Notes: a model not told the origin generated them from the sequence alone. 64,000 bases of DNA from DASVWZ01 sp036392935 (GCA_036392935.1 DASVWZ010000089.1:1-64000); one strand, 5' to 3'. Positions 24,465 through 34,218 are shown, numbered from the stretch's first letter. Made by a program: numbers and translations.

Positions 24465-25835
24465 GTGGGCAGCTTTTACGTAGAAAACTTTGGATGCCGC
24501 GCAACCCAGGCCGACGGCGCCGCGCTCGAACGCCAGTTCCGCGATCGCGGTCTCGAACGAGCGGCATCGGCCAATCAGGCTGAAGTCGTCGTGCTCAATA
24601 CCTGCACCGTACCCGCTGCTGCCGACCAGGACGCCCGCGCCGCCATCCGCCGCATACGCCGACAGAATCCCGCCTGCCAGATCGTGGTCACCGGATGCTA
24701 TGCCCAACGCGCGCCCGAAGAAATCGCAGCTCTGCCCGGCGTCACCCAAGTCATCGGCAACTCGCACAAGCATGAACTGGTGAAGATCGCCTTGCCGAAT
24801 CCCTCGGCAGGTTTTGCGAACGACGTAGGACGAACCGCGAGCGGCGAAGGGGTCTTCGTCTCTGACATCTTTGCCCACACCGAACTGCTCGCCGCTCCCG
24901 TATTCGATGCTGCTAACGAGCGAACCCGCCCCAACCTCAAGGTCCAGGACGGATGCGACAATCGCTGCTCCTTCTGTGTCATCCCCTACGTCCGCGGGCA
25001 AAGCCGCTCTCTGCCGTTAGACCAGATTCTCCGCGAAATCCGCACGCTCGGCGACGCTGGCTACCGCGAGGTTGTGATCTCAGGAATCAATCTCGGCCGC
25101 TGGGGCCGAGACCTGAGCCCGTCGTCATCTCAAGTGAGACCGCATCGCTTCGAAGATCTCATTCGCTCCATCCTCGCCGAAACTTCGCTCGAAAAGCTTC
25201 GTATCAGTTCCGTCGAACCTATGGACTGGTCCGGCGAACTCATTCGCCTTGTCGCCGAATCGCCACGCATTGCCAAGCACGCGCACGTGCCCATGCAATC
25301 CGCTAGCGACCGCATTCTGCGCCTCATGCATCGCAAGTATCGCCCTTGGCATTACCGCGATAAGATTGAAAAGATCCACGCCGCCATGCCCACCGCGGCC
25401 ATCGGCGCCGATGTCATGGTCGGGTTCCCGGGCGAAACCGACGCCGACTTCGAACAAACTCGCTCCATGATTGACGCGCTGCGGTTCACTTACCTGCACG
25501 TCTTCACTTATTCCGCGCGTCCCGGAACACCCGCCGCATCCATGCCCAATCAGATTCCTGTACACATTGCGCGCGAGCGCAACCGCATTCTGCGCGAATT
25601 GGCCGCGGAGAAGCATCAGGCTTTCATGCAATCGTTTGTCGGGAAAAACATCGCGGTGATCTCGCTGCGCGCTTCTGAAGACAGCCAGTCCGCAAGCTCA
25701 AGCTTCCTCTCGACCGACTGTCTCACCGACAACTACCTCAAGCTTCGCCTCACCGGCTGCCACGAACCCAACCGCTGGCTCACCGCCCAAGTCGACCGCA
25801 TTGAGCATGGCACGCTTGTCGGCACCCTGACTTAG
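24465..25835 (+). CDS. mtaB: tRNA methylthiotransferase, MtaB-like (MiaB family radical SAM)
   Basis: A 456-residue protein with the three MiaB-family domains: an N-terminal UPF0004 domain with cysteines for the auxiliary cluster (VENFGCRATQADG, LNTCTVPA, TGCYAQRAPEE), a radical SAM core with CDNRCSFCVIPYVRG (CxxxCxxC) and a C-terminal TRAM-like region. MtaB converts t6A37 to ms2t6A37 in tRNA; the family subtype is from the CRATQADG pattern. A GTG start is used. The threonylcarbamoyl-AMP synthase gene near 11 kb provides the t6A precursor step. Confidence 0.9.
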   Translation: MGSFYVENFGCRATQADGAALERQFRDRGLERAASANQAEVVVLNTCTVPAAADQDARAAIRRIRRQNPACQIVVTGCYAQRAPEEIAALPGVTQVIGNSHKHELVKIALPNPSAGFANDVGRTASGEGVFVSDIFAHTELLAAPVFDAANERTRPNLKVQDGCDNRCSFCVIPYVRGQSRSLPLDQILREIRTLGDAGYREVVISGINLGRWGRDLSPSSSQVRPHRFEDLIRSILAETSLEKLRISSVEPMDWSGELIRLVAESPRIAKHAHVPMQSASDRILRLMHRKYRPWHYRDKIEKIHAAMPTAAIGADVMVGFPGETDADFEQTRSMIDALRFTYLHVFTYSARPGTPAASMPNQIPVHIARERNRILRELAAEKHQAFMQSFVGKNIAVISLRASEDSQSASSSFLSTDCLTDNYLKLRLTGCHEPNRWLTAQVDRIEHGTLVGTLT

Positions 25836-25978
25836 GGCACAACGAAGCTTGTTACCTAAACCAGAAGATGGAGGCAGCGAGGGGAAGATCAACTCAGCGC
25901 GGCGCTGGACGGCCTCGTGCGCGACTGCGAACTCGGAATGCAGGCCTTCGTCACCACATCCGTTGATCGCTTTACCAA

Positions 25979-26689
25979 CTACTGTCGCCCGAGCGCCAAG
26001 CCTCCAAGACTGCCGGATGCCGTGTCCGGCTGCACCGTAATCACGTCTGGCCCTTTGGTTTCGCCAGCGATGATTGGCTTGCCGGGATCGGTTTCGTAGG
26101 CGTAACCGGTCAACGTCGCCTCTTTCTTCAACCAATGTATATTCAGGCGCGCCCAGCCATAGTGAATTTCTCTGTCAACTATAAACTTGAATCCCAAATA
26201 TCGATCGTCGGCATTGAACCACGGCCCCTCATAGGTGCAAACGGCGCTGCAGATATCCCCAGCCATCCAGTAGGCGGGGTTGACGAACTTTCCTCGGCTG
26301 CCGATGTGCCGCCCCGAGCGCAATGCAGCTGCAAATTGTCCCTTGCTGCTGATAAAAACTCGGTTTGCGGCGTTGAGCGGCTTCACCTCCAGCGCGTCCC
26401 AATATACCTGCGGATTCTGTCGCACCCCGCCGGTGCCGCTGCAGTGGTAGGTATCGGTCGAAAGGCAGATTCTGAAATCCGCGCTCCCATCATGGTTGAG
26501 GTCGAGGTTGATGCCCTTCACAGCATTTTCGTGAGCCGGCGTGTAGACAATCTTGGCCTCGGCCGGCAATGTCAACGCGGCCAGGCTGACTCCCGCGGCG
26601 CTGGCCGCCCGGGTGTACATGTTCAGTTGACGGTGGATCGAATCGGAAAGTTGCGAAGGCAGCTTCGGCGAGCGGACAGACAGTTCCAT
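25979..26689 (-). CDS. Secreted hypothetical protein of an acidobacterial family
   Basis: A 236-residue protein with an N-terminal export-type region (AASAAGVSLAALTLPAEA). It contains the phrases GINLDLNHDGSADF, HYGWARLNIHW, ATLTGYAYETDPGKPIIAG and a C-terminal GSLGGLALGRQ. These recur in secreted acidobacterial proteins of unknown function. The DLNHDGSADF phrase recalls calcium-binding loops (DxNxDG). The short C-terminal LGGLALG may be a sorting tail, but no anchor is clear. Confidence 0.75.
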   Translation of the reverse strand: MELSVRSPKLPSQLSDSIHRQLNMYTRAASAAGVSLAALTLPAEAKIVYTPAHENAVKGINLDLNHDGSADFRICLSTDTYHCSGTGGVRQNPQVYWDALEVKPLNAANRVFISSKGQFAAALRSGRHIGSRGKFVNPAYWMAGDICSAVCTYEGPWFNADDRYLGFKFIVDREIHYGWARLNIHWLKKEATLTGYAYETDPGKPIIAGETKGPDVITVQPDTASGSLGGLALGRQ

Positions 26690-26940
26690 ACATCCTCCCC
26701 CCTGCGCCTAGAAATCCTAACCCCTGCGACTGGGGGCGTCAAACTGCCGTTCGCGGCGACTTCACTCTGAACTTCGCGGAGAATCAATTTGAGCACGATC
26801 GCGATTCTTCGCCAATTGAGCCAAGCCTCAGGTTTTCGGCAGCCCGACGCCCTCACTAGGTAACTGCATCCAGTTTTAGACCTCTGCGTTTTTCTTGTAC
26901 GGGCAACAACCTGCCCGCAGGCTATAATTGCGCGACACGC

Positions 26941-29664
26941 ATGGCACTAACCTCAGGAACGAGGCTTGGCCCCTATGAAATTGAATCGCCTCTCGGCGCA
27001 GGCGGCATGGGCGAAGTCTATCGCGCTCGCGACACGCGATTGGATCGCACCGTTGCCATCAAGGTTTTGAACGCGCAACTGGTCGCCAGCACCGAACTGC
27101 GCGCTCGCTTTGAGCGCGAAGCCAAGGTCATCTCCCAGCTCCAGCACCCGAACATCTGCGTGCTGCACGACGTCGGCAACGAAGGCCCCATCGACTACCT
27201 GGTCATGGAGTTCCTCCAGGGCGAATCTCTCGCTGACTGCTTAAAAAAAGGTCCGCTCGCCCCGGACGAAATCCTGCGAATCGCCATCGAGATCGCGGAC
27301 GCCCTCGAAAAAGCCCACCGTGCCGGAGTCGTCCATCGCGATCTCAAGCCCGCCAACGTGATGCTCACCAAATCTGGCGCCAAGCTGCTCGATTTCGGCC
27401 TCGCCAAGCCTCTCGGCGTCACCTCGGCTGCTTCCGGACGTGGCAGCGGATCGGCTTCCGTGCTCGCCGCCGCTCTCACCCAGACCATGCCCGCGCCGTC
27501 ACCCGCCACGCCGCTCTCCACTGCCGGCGCAGTGATTGGGACCGTTCAGTACATGTCGCCCGAGCAAATTCAGGGCGTCGAAGCCGACGCCCGCTCCGAC
27601 ATTTTTTCCTTCGGCGTAATGCTGTACGAGATGGTCACCGGCAAGCGCACCTTCGAAGGCAAAACCCAGGCCAGCATCGTCGGGCAGATTCTCGCCGTGG
27701 ATCCGCCCTCAGTAACGACCCTGCGTCCCCAAACGCCGCCCGGCCTCGACCGCGTGATTCGACTCTGCCTCGATAAAGACCCCGACGAGCGCATCCAGAC
27801 CGCTCACGATCTCAAGCTCCAGTTGCAGGCAATTGCTGAGGCACCATCAGCTACAACAACCCAGGCGGCCATCGCGCCCGCACGGCGAAGTTGGCTTCCT
27901 TGGGCCGCGGCCGGAGTCCTTGCCATCGCTGCCATCGCCTTAGCGATCGCGTACTACCAATCTATTCATGCACCGCAGGCCTCGATTCACTCCTACATCC
28001 TGCCGCCAGAAAAAGCTGCCTTTTCGCTGACCGGAAACGTCGCCGGCCCACCCGTGCTCTCCCCCGATGGCCTCCGCCTCGCCTTCGTGGCCAAAGGCGC
28101 AGACGGCAAACAAATGCTCTGGATACGCCCGCTGAACTCGGCGGTTGCGCAGCCTATGTCCGGTACCGAAGGCGCCACCTATCCCTTCTGGTCGGCCGAC
28201 AGCCACTACGTCGCCTTCTTCACTTCGAGCAAACTGAACAAATTGGATGCCAGCGGCGGCCCTCCGCAGGCCCTCTGCGATGCTAGCGCGGGACGCGGAG
28301 GGGCCTGGAGCACGAACGGCACTATTGTTTTCGCGCCCGATACCACCTCAGGGCTGGCTCGCGTCGACGCCGCCGGAGGCTCCCGCGTTCCATTGACCAC
28401 CCTCGGGACCAAAGACACTTCCCATCGCTGGCCCGATTTTCTTCCCGATGGCAACCACTTTCTCTACTTCGCTCACGGCACGACCAATTCCGACAACGCC
28501 GTCTACCTTGCCGCGCTGAATTCGAAGGAGCGTACGCTGCTGCTGCGCAACGACTCCAACGCCATCTATGCCGCTCCCGGATATCTTGTCTTTGTGCGCG
28601 ACAACACCCTGATGGCGCAACGCTTCGATCCGCGCAGCCTTGCGCTCGAGGGCGAAGCCAAGCCCGTGGCCGACCGTGTCGCAGTAAACACCGACACCTG
28701 GCGTGGTATCGTCACTGCCTCCGCCAATGGCGAGTTGCTCTATCAGCACGGCGCAGCCAGCGGCGGCTCTCAACTCCTCTGGTTCGACCCATCCGGCAAG
28801 CAGGGCGAACTCGTGCTGCCGGAAACCGCCGAGTATACCCAGCCCACGCTATCCCCCGACGCCAGTAAGTTGGCCTTTGTCCTCGAGAGCAACGGCATTG
28901 GCGACATCTGGGTGGTAGACCTCGCACGCCACACCAAAACCCGCATCACCTTTGGTCCGCAATACAGCGGGTGGCCGGTGTGGTGGCCTGACGGAAAATC
29001 CATTATCTATAGTTATGGCACCAGTGCCAGCGGGGACGCTCTGTATCGCCAGAATGCCGATGGCACGGGAGCCAAAGTAAAGCTGCAGGAAACGCCCGGC
29101 ATTGACCAGACCCCGTTCTCCGTATCTCCTGATGGCCGCTACCTCGCCTACATGCGATTCGACCCCAAATCGAATACCGGCTACGATATCTGGGCGCTTC
29201 CCATGTTCCCGGATAATTCCGGTGAGCAGAAGCCGTTTCCCGTGGTCGCCACCAATTTCGTTGACGTCTCACCCTCTTTCTCGCCCGATGGCAAATGGCT
29301 GGCTTACGCCAACAATGAGACTGGGCGATTCGAGGTCTACATTCAGCCGTTCCCCAGCGGTTCCGGTCGCTGGCAGGTGTCGACCGCCGGCGGATCGAGA
29401 CCAAACTGGCGGAAAGACGGCAAAGAACTTTTCTTCATTTCGCCTGATCAGCAGATGATGGCTGTGGATGTCGCCCAGAACGGCGCCAGCCTGCAACTGG
29501 GCACGCCTCACGCACTCTTCAAAGAGGTGCTCGTTAGCAACACGGCCGGACCCTATACGGTTTCTGCCGACGGCAAAAGATTCATCATGAACATGATCCT
29601 CCAACAGTCCGTCACCGAACCACTCACGCTGATCACCAACTGGACCGCCGACCTGAAACAGTAG
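26941..29664 (+). CDS. Transmembrane Ser/Thr protein kinase with TolB/WD40-like sensor domain
   Basis: A 907-residue protein. Residues about 10-290 form a Hanks-type kinase: GAGGMGEVYRARD (Gly loop), VAIKVLN (ATP Lys), VVHRDLKPANVML (catalytic loop), LLDFGLAKP (DFG) and MSPEQIQG. A single membrane helix (SWLPWAAAGVLAIAAIALAI) near 315-335 is followed by about 570 exported residues with repeated PD40/TolB motifs (LSPDGLRLAFV, SPDASKLAFV, FSPDGKWLAYA) forming a beta-propeller. This layout is abundant in Acidobacteriota. It probably senses an extracytoplasmic ligand and phosphorylates cytoplasmic targets, none of which is apparent here. Confidence 0.94.
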   Translation: MALTSGTRLGPYEIESPLGAGGMGEVYRARDTRLDRTVAIKVLNAQLVASTELRARFEREAKVISQLQHPNICVLHDVGNEGPIDYLVMEFLQGESLADCLKKGPLAPDEILRIAIEIADALEKAHRAGVVHRDLKPANVMLTKSGAKLLDFGLAKPLGVTSAASGRGSGSASVLAAALTQTMPAPSPATPLSTAGAVIGTVQYMSPEQIQGVEADARSDIFSFGVMLYEMVTGKRTFEGKTQASIVGQILAVDPPSVTTLRPQTPPGLDRVIRLCLDKDPDERIQTAHDLKLQLQAIAEAPSATTTQAAIAPARRSWLPWAAAGVLAIAAIALAIAYYQSIHAPQASIHSYILPPEKAAFSLTGNVAGPPVLSPDGLRLAFVAKGADGKQMLWIRPLNSAVAQPMSGTEGATYPFWSADSHYVAFFTSSKLNKLDASGGPPQALCDASAGRGGAWSTNGTIVFAPDTTSGLARVDAAGGSRVPLTTLGTKDTSHRWPDFLPDGNHFLYFAHGTTNSDNAVYLAALNSKERTLLLRNDSNAIYAAPGYLVFVRDNTLMAQRFDPRSLALEGEAKPVADRVAVNTDTWRGIVTASANGELLYQHGAASGGSQLLWFDPSGKQGELVLPETAEYTQPTLSPDASKLAFVLESNGIGDIWVVDLARHTKTRITFGPQYSGWPVWWPDGKSIIYSYGTSASGDALYRQNADGTGAKVKLQETPGIDQTPFSVSPDGRYLAYMRFDPKSNTGYDIWALPMFPDNSGEQKPFPVVATNFVDVSPSFSPDGKWLAYANNETGRFEVYIQPFPSGSGRWQVSTAGGSRPNWRKDGKELFFISPDQQMMAVDVAQNGASLQLGTPHALFKEVLVSNTAGPYTVSADGKRFIMNMILQQSVTEPLTLITNWTADLKQ

Positions 29665-30097
29665 TTGCACCGATTTGTGTGGACAAAAGCGCGCCCTGAT
29701 GTCATCCCGAGTCAGCTCGCCAATGACCCGGGCGAGCACCATGGGGCCCAGGGCAAACCCAGGCAGATGTAAGCTTCAACATGTTTTCTCATCTAAGTCA
29801 TTGATTCCAAAGACCAGGCCTAACAACGGTACAGCACCTAAATAAGGTGGTTTATTCAACTCAAGCCGCTGAAGTTCTGACATACCTTCGAAAACTGGAT
29901 GCAACGATTCGATCGTCCAAAGTTAGAACGAAATCACCAGACCACCGGGGGCGAGATAACCCTCCCCACCGCCAGCCGCATCCATACCTGAGTTTGCGCC
30001 GTTCCGAATATGAACCTTCGTTCCAGAACCCGCTTTGAAAATTTGCTTTTAATTTCCCTTCTGCCGTTATACTGTCTGGCAAGAAGGTGAGGATTTC
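29665..30097. other. Intergenic region with a dispersed-repeat fragment
   Basis: About 430 bases without a credible gene. Near 29700-29740 a GTCATCCCGAGTCAGCTCG phrase resembles the reverse complement of the GGGATGACAG repeat near 5100. The rest shows nothing I can name. Confidence 0.45.
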
Positions 30098-30499
30098 TTG
30101 GGCCAGCTAGCGTCGATGTTCATGCCCCACCCAAATCTGAGCGATGCCGTCAATCGCAACATCATTCAGTCTGAAATTGAAGGCGGCGTTTTCCTCAACG
30201 ATCTTCCTTCCGCCAGCGTCCTCGAAATCGAAACCCAACACCACTGTTACACCGCGGTTATGCTTAGTGAAAACGCCGCGCTGATCTCCGGCCATCCGCA
30301 ATATTGCCCCGAACCTGTTCTGGTCGCGATCGCCGGTTCCACGTGGGGCGGTTCCATGCTCAAGCAGCGCTACGTCGGCCGCGGCATGCACCTTGAGTTT
30401 TGCCATCCCGAGTATCGAACACCGATTGTGACATCGCCGATCAAAGAGATCCGCGAATGTCGCCGCCCGGTCCGCACGCAAGTTCCCGCTCTGGTTTAA
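30098..30499 (+). CDS. Conserved hypothetical protein (acidobacterial type)
   Basis: A 133-residue protein with no signal peptide. Phrases such as GGVFLNDLPSASVLEIETQHH, ALISGHPQYCPEPV and GSTWGGSMLKQRYVGRGM suggest a small beta-rich fold; I recall similar acidobacterial proteins with the GSTWGGSML core but no function. The TTG start has a good AGGTGAGG seven bases upstream; an ATG six codons later is the alternative. It converges on the Crp/Fnr regulator gene. Confidence 0.72.
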   Translation: MGQLASMFMPHPNLSDAVNRNIIQSEIEGGVFLNDLPSASVLEIETQHHCYTAVMLSENAALISGHPQYCPEPVLVAIAGSTWGGSMLKQRYVGRGMHLEFCHPEYRTPIVTSPIKEIRECRRPVRTQVPALV

Positions 30500-30548
30500 A
30501 TTCTTCGCTAAGTGACATTCGCCCACCTGAGAAACCTGCCGCAAGAAC

Positions 30549-31256
30549 TCACGCAACTCGTTTTCTTGGAAGGCGCTCTGCGAAGTGACGGAGTAACTCG
30601 CAATCGCCCACTTCGATTGCGCCATAACGGCGGCGAATCAAGCCTCTTTGTTCGAGTTTCCTCAAACCTGCACTGATCGAGCCGCGCGCCAGGTTACACA
30701 TGGCGGCAAGCTCCGCTTGCGAAACCTCTAGTGTCCTGCCGTCAGTTCCGGAATCGCCCAGCAATGTCGTCAGCATGGTCGCTATGCGGCGAACGGGATC
30801 GTTGCATCGCAGAGCGTCAATCACCCGCAACGTCCTTCTCTCATTGCCCGCGATGAGAATGGCTATGAAGCGCCAAAATGAAGGATCGGCTGCGGTCATC
30901 CGTTGCAGTTCGTAACGCGGCAAGCGCAGCAACTGACAATGAGTGCGGGCAATCAGCGAGATCAAGCGAGCATGACCTCGCACCGCCGCGGCTTCTCCTG
31001 TCCAGAAACCCGGGCCAGCCAAATATATCAGCGTGGAATCAAGCCGCTGCACAGGTAAGTGAATCTCGATTTGGCCTGCGACCACGCCGACCAGGCCCCC
31101 ACCTTCATCCCCGGCCTGGTAGATGTATTGCGTAGGCTTGAACGCCAGCAAATCACACCTCGCCAGCAATCGATCTTGAAAATGGCGATCAGTTTCCGAT
31201 AGCCAGCCGAACCGCCGCACCGCAGCCTCGGCTTCCTGCCTCCTCAAAAATCTCAC
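30549..31256 (-). CDS. Crp/Fnr-family transcriptional regulator
   Basis: A 235-residue protein with an N-terminal cyclic-nucleotide-binding-type beta-roll (FKPTQYIYQAGDEGGGLVGVV, GFWTGEAAAVRG), a long dimerisation helix and a C-terminal winged helix (VSQAELAAMCNLARGSISAGLRKLEQRGLIRRRYGAIEV). It has no Fnr-type N-terminal cysteine cluster. The roll's phosphate-binding cassette is not the cAMP consensus, so the ligand is unknown. A near-perfect inverted repeat lies just upstream of its start and may be an autoregulatory operator. Confidence 0.88.
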   Translation of the reverse strand: MRFLRRQEAEAAVRRFGWLSETDRHFQDRLLARCDLLAFKPTQYIYQAGDEGGGLVGVVAGQIEIHLPVQRLDSTLIYLAGPGFWTGEAAAVRGHARLISLIARTHCQLLRLPRYELQRMTAADPSFWRFIAILIAGNERRTLRVIDALRCNDPVRRIATMLTTLLGDSGTDGRTLEVSQAELAAMCNLARGSISAGLRKLEQRGLIRRRYGAIEVGDCELLRHFAERLPRKRVA

Positions 31257-31259
31257 GAT

Positions 31260-31275
31260 TGTTCACCAGTGAACA
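31260..31275. promoter_or_regulatory. Inverted repeat TGTTCACCAGTGAACA, probable operator
   Basis: Two perfect 7-bp arms (TGTTCAC and GTGAACA) flank two bases, immediately upstream of the regulator start and 146 bases upstream of the divergent sulfatase gene. The position suggests a site for the Crp/Fnr-family protein itself, though the spacing differs from the classic Crp (N6) and Fnr (N4) sites. Confidence 0.55.
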
Positions 31276-31421
31276 TTCTTGAATTACGAAATCAGTATAC
31301 TTGCGCGAACGCGGGAGACGGCAAAAACAACCTTGTCAATACAGGCTTTGCTGTACGACCGCACCGAATGAGGATCGGGACGGCTGTTTGCACACTACTT
31401 CCAATAAATAAAAGGAGAGAA

Positions 31422-33005
31422 ATGAGATTTCGCAGAATTGCAGCGTTGCTATTTGCATCGTGCTGTTTCATTTTGCCTGGGGCCGCACATGGGCAGCAGA
31501 AAAAACCGAACATTCTAGTGATCTGGGGCGATGACGTTGGCTATTGGAATATCAGCGCTTATAACCGCGGCATGATGGGATATCACACGCCAAACATCGA
31601 CCGGCTGGCCAATGAGGGTGCGCTGTTTACGGATTTCTACGCGCAGCAGAGCTGCACCGCCGGGCGCGCGTCGTTCATTCTTGGGCAAGAGCCGTTTCGT
31701 ACGGGCCTGTTGACGATCGGCATGCCGGGGTCACCGCAGGGAATTCCAGACTGGACTCCGACGATTGCCGACCTTTTGCGTGCGCAGGGATACACCACGG
31801 GTCAATTCGGAAAGAACCATTTAGGCGATCAGGACAAACATCTTCCGACCATGCACGGCTTCGATGAGTTTTTCGGGAACCTCTATCACTTGAACGCGGA
31901 AGAAGAGCCCGAGACTTACTACTATCCGAAAGATCCCGAGTTCAAAAAGAAATACGGACCGCGTGGCGTGCTGCACTGTTGGGCTGACGGCAAAGGCGGC
32001 CAGAAATGCGAAGACACTGGCCCGTTGACCAGCGAACGCATGCCCACCGTCGATAAAGAAATCTACGATGCGACCGTGAAGTTCATGGACAAAGCTGCAT
32101 CGGACAAAAAGCCGTTCTTTATCTGGTTCAACACCACGCGCATGCACGTGTGGACGCACCTGACCAAAGACGCCGACCGCAAAACCGGCATCGGCCTTTA
32201 TCCGGATGGCATGGTCGAACATGACGCCATGGTCGGCGACCTGCTGAAAGAGCTGGACAAGCTGGGATTAGCCGACAACACCATCGTGATGTACAGCACC
32301 GACAACGGCGCAGAGAAAGTCACATGGCCGGATGGTGGAACCACGCCGTTCTACGGAGAGAAAGGAACCACCTGGGAAGGCGGCTTCCGCGTGCCCTGCA
32401 TTCTGCGCTGGCCGGGAGTCATCAAGCCGGGCACGGTTTACAACGACATCATGTCGCACATCGACTGGATGCCAACGTTCTTGGCTGCCGCTGGCGAACC
32501 CGACATCGTGAACAAGCTCGAAAAAGGTTATGCCGCCGACGGCAAGACGTGGAAAATCCATCCCGACGGATATAACTTCCTGCCTTACTTTAAAGGCGAA
32601 GCGCAGAAAGGGCCCCGCGAGGAGATCTTCTACTTCGGCCAGGGCGGTGAGTTGAATGCCGTGCGCTGGAACGACTGGAAGGTCAGCTTCGCCGTAATCA
32701 ATGGCAACATCGCGACAGGAACGCGAGACGTTCCCGGATGGCCGGTACTGACCAATCTCCGCGCCGACCCGTTTGAGTCGGCCTCGCGAGAATCGGGAAT
32801 GTACATCCGGTGGTATGGCGATAATCTTTGGCTGTTTGTGCCAGTGCAGAACAAGATCAAGAGTTTTCTGAGCACAATTCCGGATTATCCCTTCCAGCCG
32901 GGTTCGAGTTTGAACGCCGCCGGAATCAATTACCAGACGTTGAAAGCTGCCGAGGTTCTGAAGCGCTTGAAGGATATCGAGAGCATGCCTTCGCCCAGCA
33001 ACTGA
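31422..33005 (+). CDS. Secreted arylsulfatase-type sulfatase
   Basis: A 527-residue protein with a signal peptide (RRIAALLFASCCFILPGAAHG) and an alkaline-phosphatase-fold sulfatase domain. It has the N-terminal metal site LVIWGDDVGYWN, the formylglycine motif QSCTAGRASFI (CTAGR, with Ala in place of the usual Pro), the GKNHLGD segment and STDNGAEKVTWPDGG with the second metal residues. It removes sulfate from an unknown ester, probably in the periplasm. The start after AAAGGAGAG fits the signal peptide. No formylglycine-generating enzyme gene is in the window. Confidence 0.92.
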   Translation: MRFRRIAALLFASCCFILPGAAHGQQKKPNILVIWGDDVGYWNISAYNRGMMGYHTPNIDRLANEGALFTDFYAQQSCTAGRASFILGQEPFRTGLLTIGMPGSPQGIPDWTPTIADLLRAQGYTTGQFGKNHLGDQDKHLPTMHGFDEFFGNLYHLNAEEEPETYYYPKDPEFKKKYGPRGVLHCWADGKGGQKCEDTGPLTSERMPTVDKEIYDATVKFMDKAASDKKPFFIWFNTTRMHVWTHLTKDADRKTGIGLYPDGMVEHDAMVGDLLKELDKLGLADNTIVMYSTDNGAEKVTWPDGGTTPFYGEKGTTWEGGFRVPCILRWPGVIKPGTVYNDIMSHIDWMPTFLAAAGEPDIVNKLEKGYAADGKTWKIHPDGYNFLPYFKGEAQKGPREEIFYFGQGGELNAVRWNDWKVSFAVINGNIATGTRDVPGWPVLTNLRADPFESASRESGMYIRWYGDNLWLFVPVQNKIKSFLSTIPDYPFQPGSSLNAAGINYQTLKAAEVLKRLKDIESMPSPSN

Positions 33006-33042
33006 CGAAACAGTTTGCTCTTGAGTCAAAAGCGTTTAACAT

Positions 33043-33069
33043 GGAGTGCTCATAAAGGGCACTCCTTTT
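33043..33069 (+). terminator. Rho-independent terminator after the sulfatase gene
   Basis: A 7-bp stem (GGAGTGC with GCACTCC) around a nine-base loop is followed directly by TTTT. It lies 38 bases past the sulfatase stop and before the lipoprotein gene. Confidence 0.7.
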
Positions 33070-33162
33070 CTCGCCTGCTTTGCAGCAGGTGCGAGGGTAA
33101 CTTGGCAAATCGTACCGGGACAATCGGCACCGCAGAATTTCCAGAAAATCGAAGGAGGACAT

Positions 33163-34083
33163 ATGTCGACTAATAAATTTGCATTGCGTTTCCCCATTGC
33201 TCTCAGCGTCGTAGCCGTCATCCTGCTCGCAGGAATCGTCATCGGGTGTTCAAAAGCACCCAACGATCAGGCGATTGCCCAGGATATTCAAAGTAAAATC
33301 GCCGCCGATCCGGATACGCAGGACTCCGCTCCTGCCGTGACCGTTACCTCGGACAAGGGCAAAGTCACATTAAACGGCACCGTGAAAACGCCGGCCGCGC
33401 GGCAGAAGATGGACCAGATCGCAACTGCTGAACCTGGCAACACCGGCGTCGACGACCTGACCACCGTTTCGCCTGACGCCAGCTCGGCTCCTGCACCGGC
33501 GCCCATGGCCGCGGCCGCTCCCGCCCCAACTCCAGCGCCCGCCCCTCCAAAACCCAAGCCGCAGCCGATCGTCGTTCCGGCTGGAACCGTTCTCACTATT
33601 AAAACCGGCCAAGACCTGAGCTCCAACAAGAGTCAGACCGGACAAACGTTTACTGGGAGCCTCGCGCAACCCGTCAGCGTAGCTGGAAAATCTGCATTGC
33701 CTTCCGGCTCGAGCGTCACCGGCACGGTGGTAAACGCCAAAGCTAAAGGCAAAATCAAAGGACAAGGGGAATTGGACCTCGCCCTCACCAGCGTCGCCGT
33801 CGGTGGCCAAACTTATCAAATCCAAACTGCAACCATCAGCCAAACTGTTAAAGGCAAGGGCAAGCGAACTGCCGTCACCACCGGCGGCGGAGCCGGTGTC
33901 GGCGCGCTTATCGGGGCCTTGGCCGGAGGCGGCAAAGGTGCCGCGATCGGTGCCGGAGCTGGTGCCGCAGCCGGACTTGCCGGCGGCGCGTTCACTGGCA
34001 ATTCGCAGATCGAAATCCCTGCCGAATCGGCTCTGAGCTTCAAATTGTCAGCCCCGCTAACTCTGCCTCCGCCGTCTGAATAA
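33163..34083 (+). CDS. Lipoprotein with BON-like domain and C-terminal glycine zipper
   Basis: A 306-residue protein. The N terminus ends in a lipobox-like LAGIVIGCS, so it is probably lipidated. A BON-like domain follows (IAQDIQSKIAADP, VTVTSDKGKVTLNGTVKTPAARQKMDQIA), then a Pro/Ala-rich linker, a beta-rich region with a PAGTVLTIKTGQDLSS start, and a glycine-zipper segment (GGGAGVGALIGALAGGGKGA). BON and glycine-zipper modules interact with membranes and the envelope. It probably works in the outer envelope; no precise function is known. GAAGGAGG precedes the ATG. Confidence 0.83.
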   Translation: MSTNKFALRFPIALSVVAVILLAGIVIGCSKAPNDQAIAQDIQSKIAADPDTQDSAPAVTVTSDKGKVTLNGTVKTPAARQKMDQIATAEPGNTGVDDLTTVSPDASSAPAPAPMAAAAPAPTPAPAPPKPKPQPIVVPAGTVLTIKTGQDLSSNKSQTGQTFTGSLAQPVSVAGKSALPSGSSVTGTVVNAKAKGKIKGQGELDLALTSVAVGGQTYQIQTATISQTVKGKGKRTAVTTGGGAGVGALIGALAGGGKGAAIGAGAGAAAGLAGGAFTGNSQIEIPAESALSFKLSAPLTLPPPSE

Positions 34084-34147
34084 TCTGGCCGCGGATCGAC
34101 GACCGTCTCGGCGGATTGCGTGGGTCCGCCGATCAGTTCGGCAAATC

Positions 34148-34188
34148 AAAATCGCAGCCGTGTTGAACAAACACAGCTGCGATTTTTT
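34148..34188 (+). terminator. Strong rho-independent terminator after the lipoprotein gene
   Basis: An 11-bp stem (AAAATCGCAGC with GCTGCGATTTT), extended by an inner GTGTT/AACAC pairing, ends in a run of six T. It separates the lipoprotein from the phosphatase gene. Confidence 0.9.
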
Positions 34189-34218
34189 GTGGCCTGCGCT
34201 CTCAATGCGTGGCGCCTT

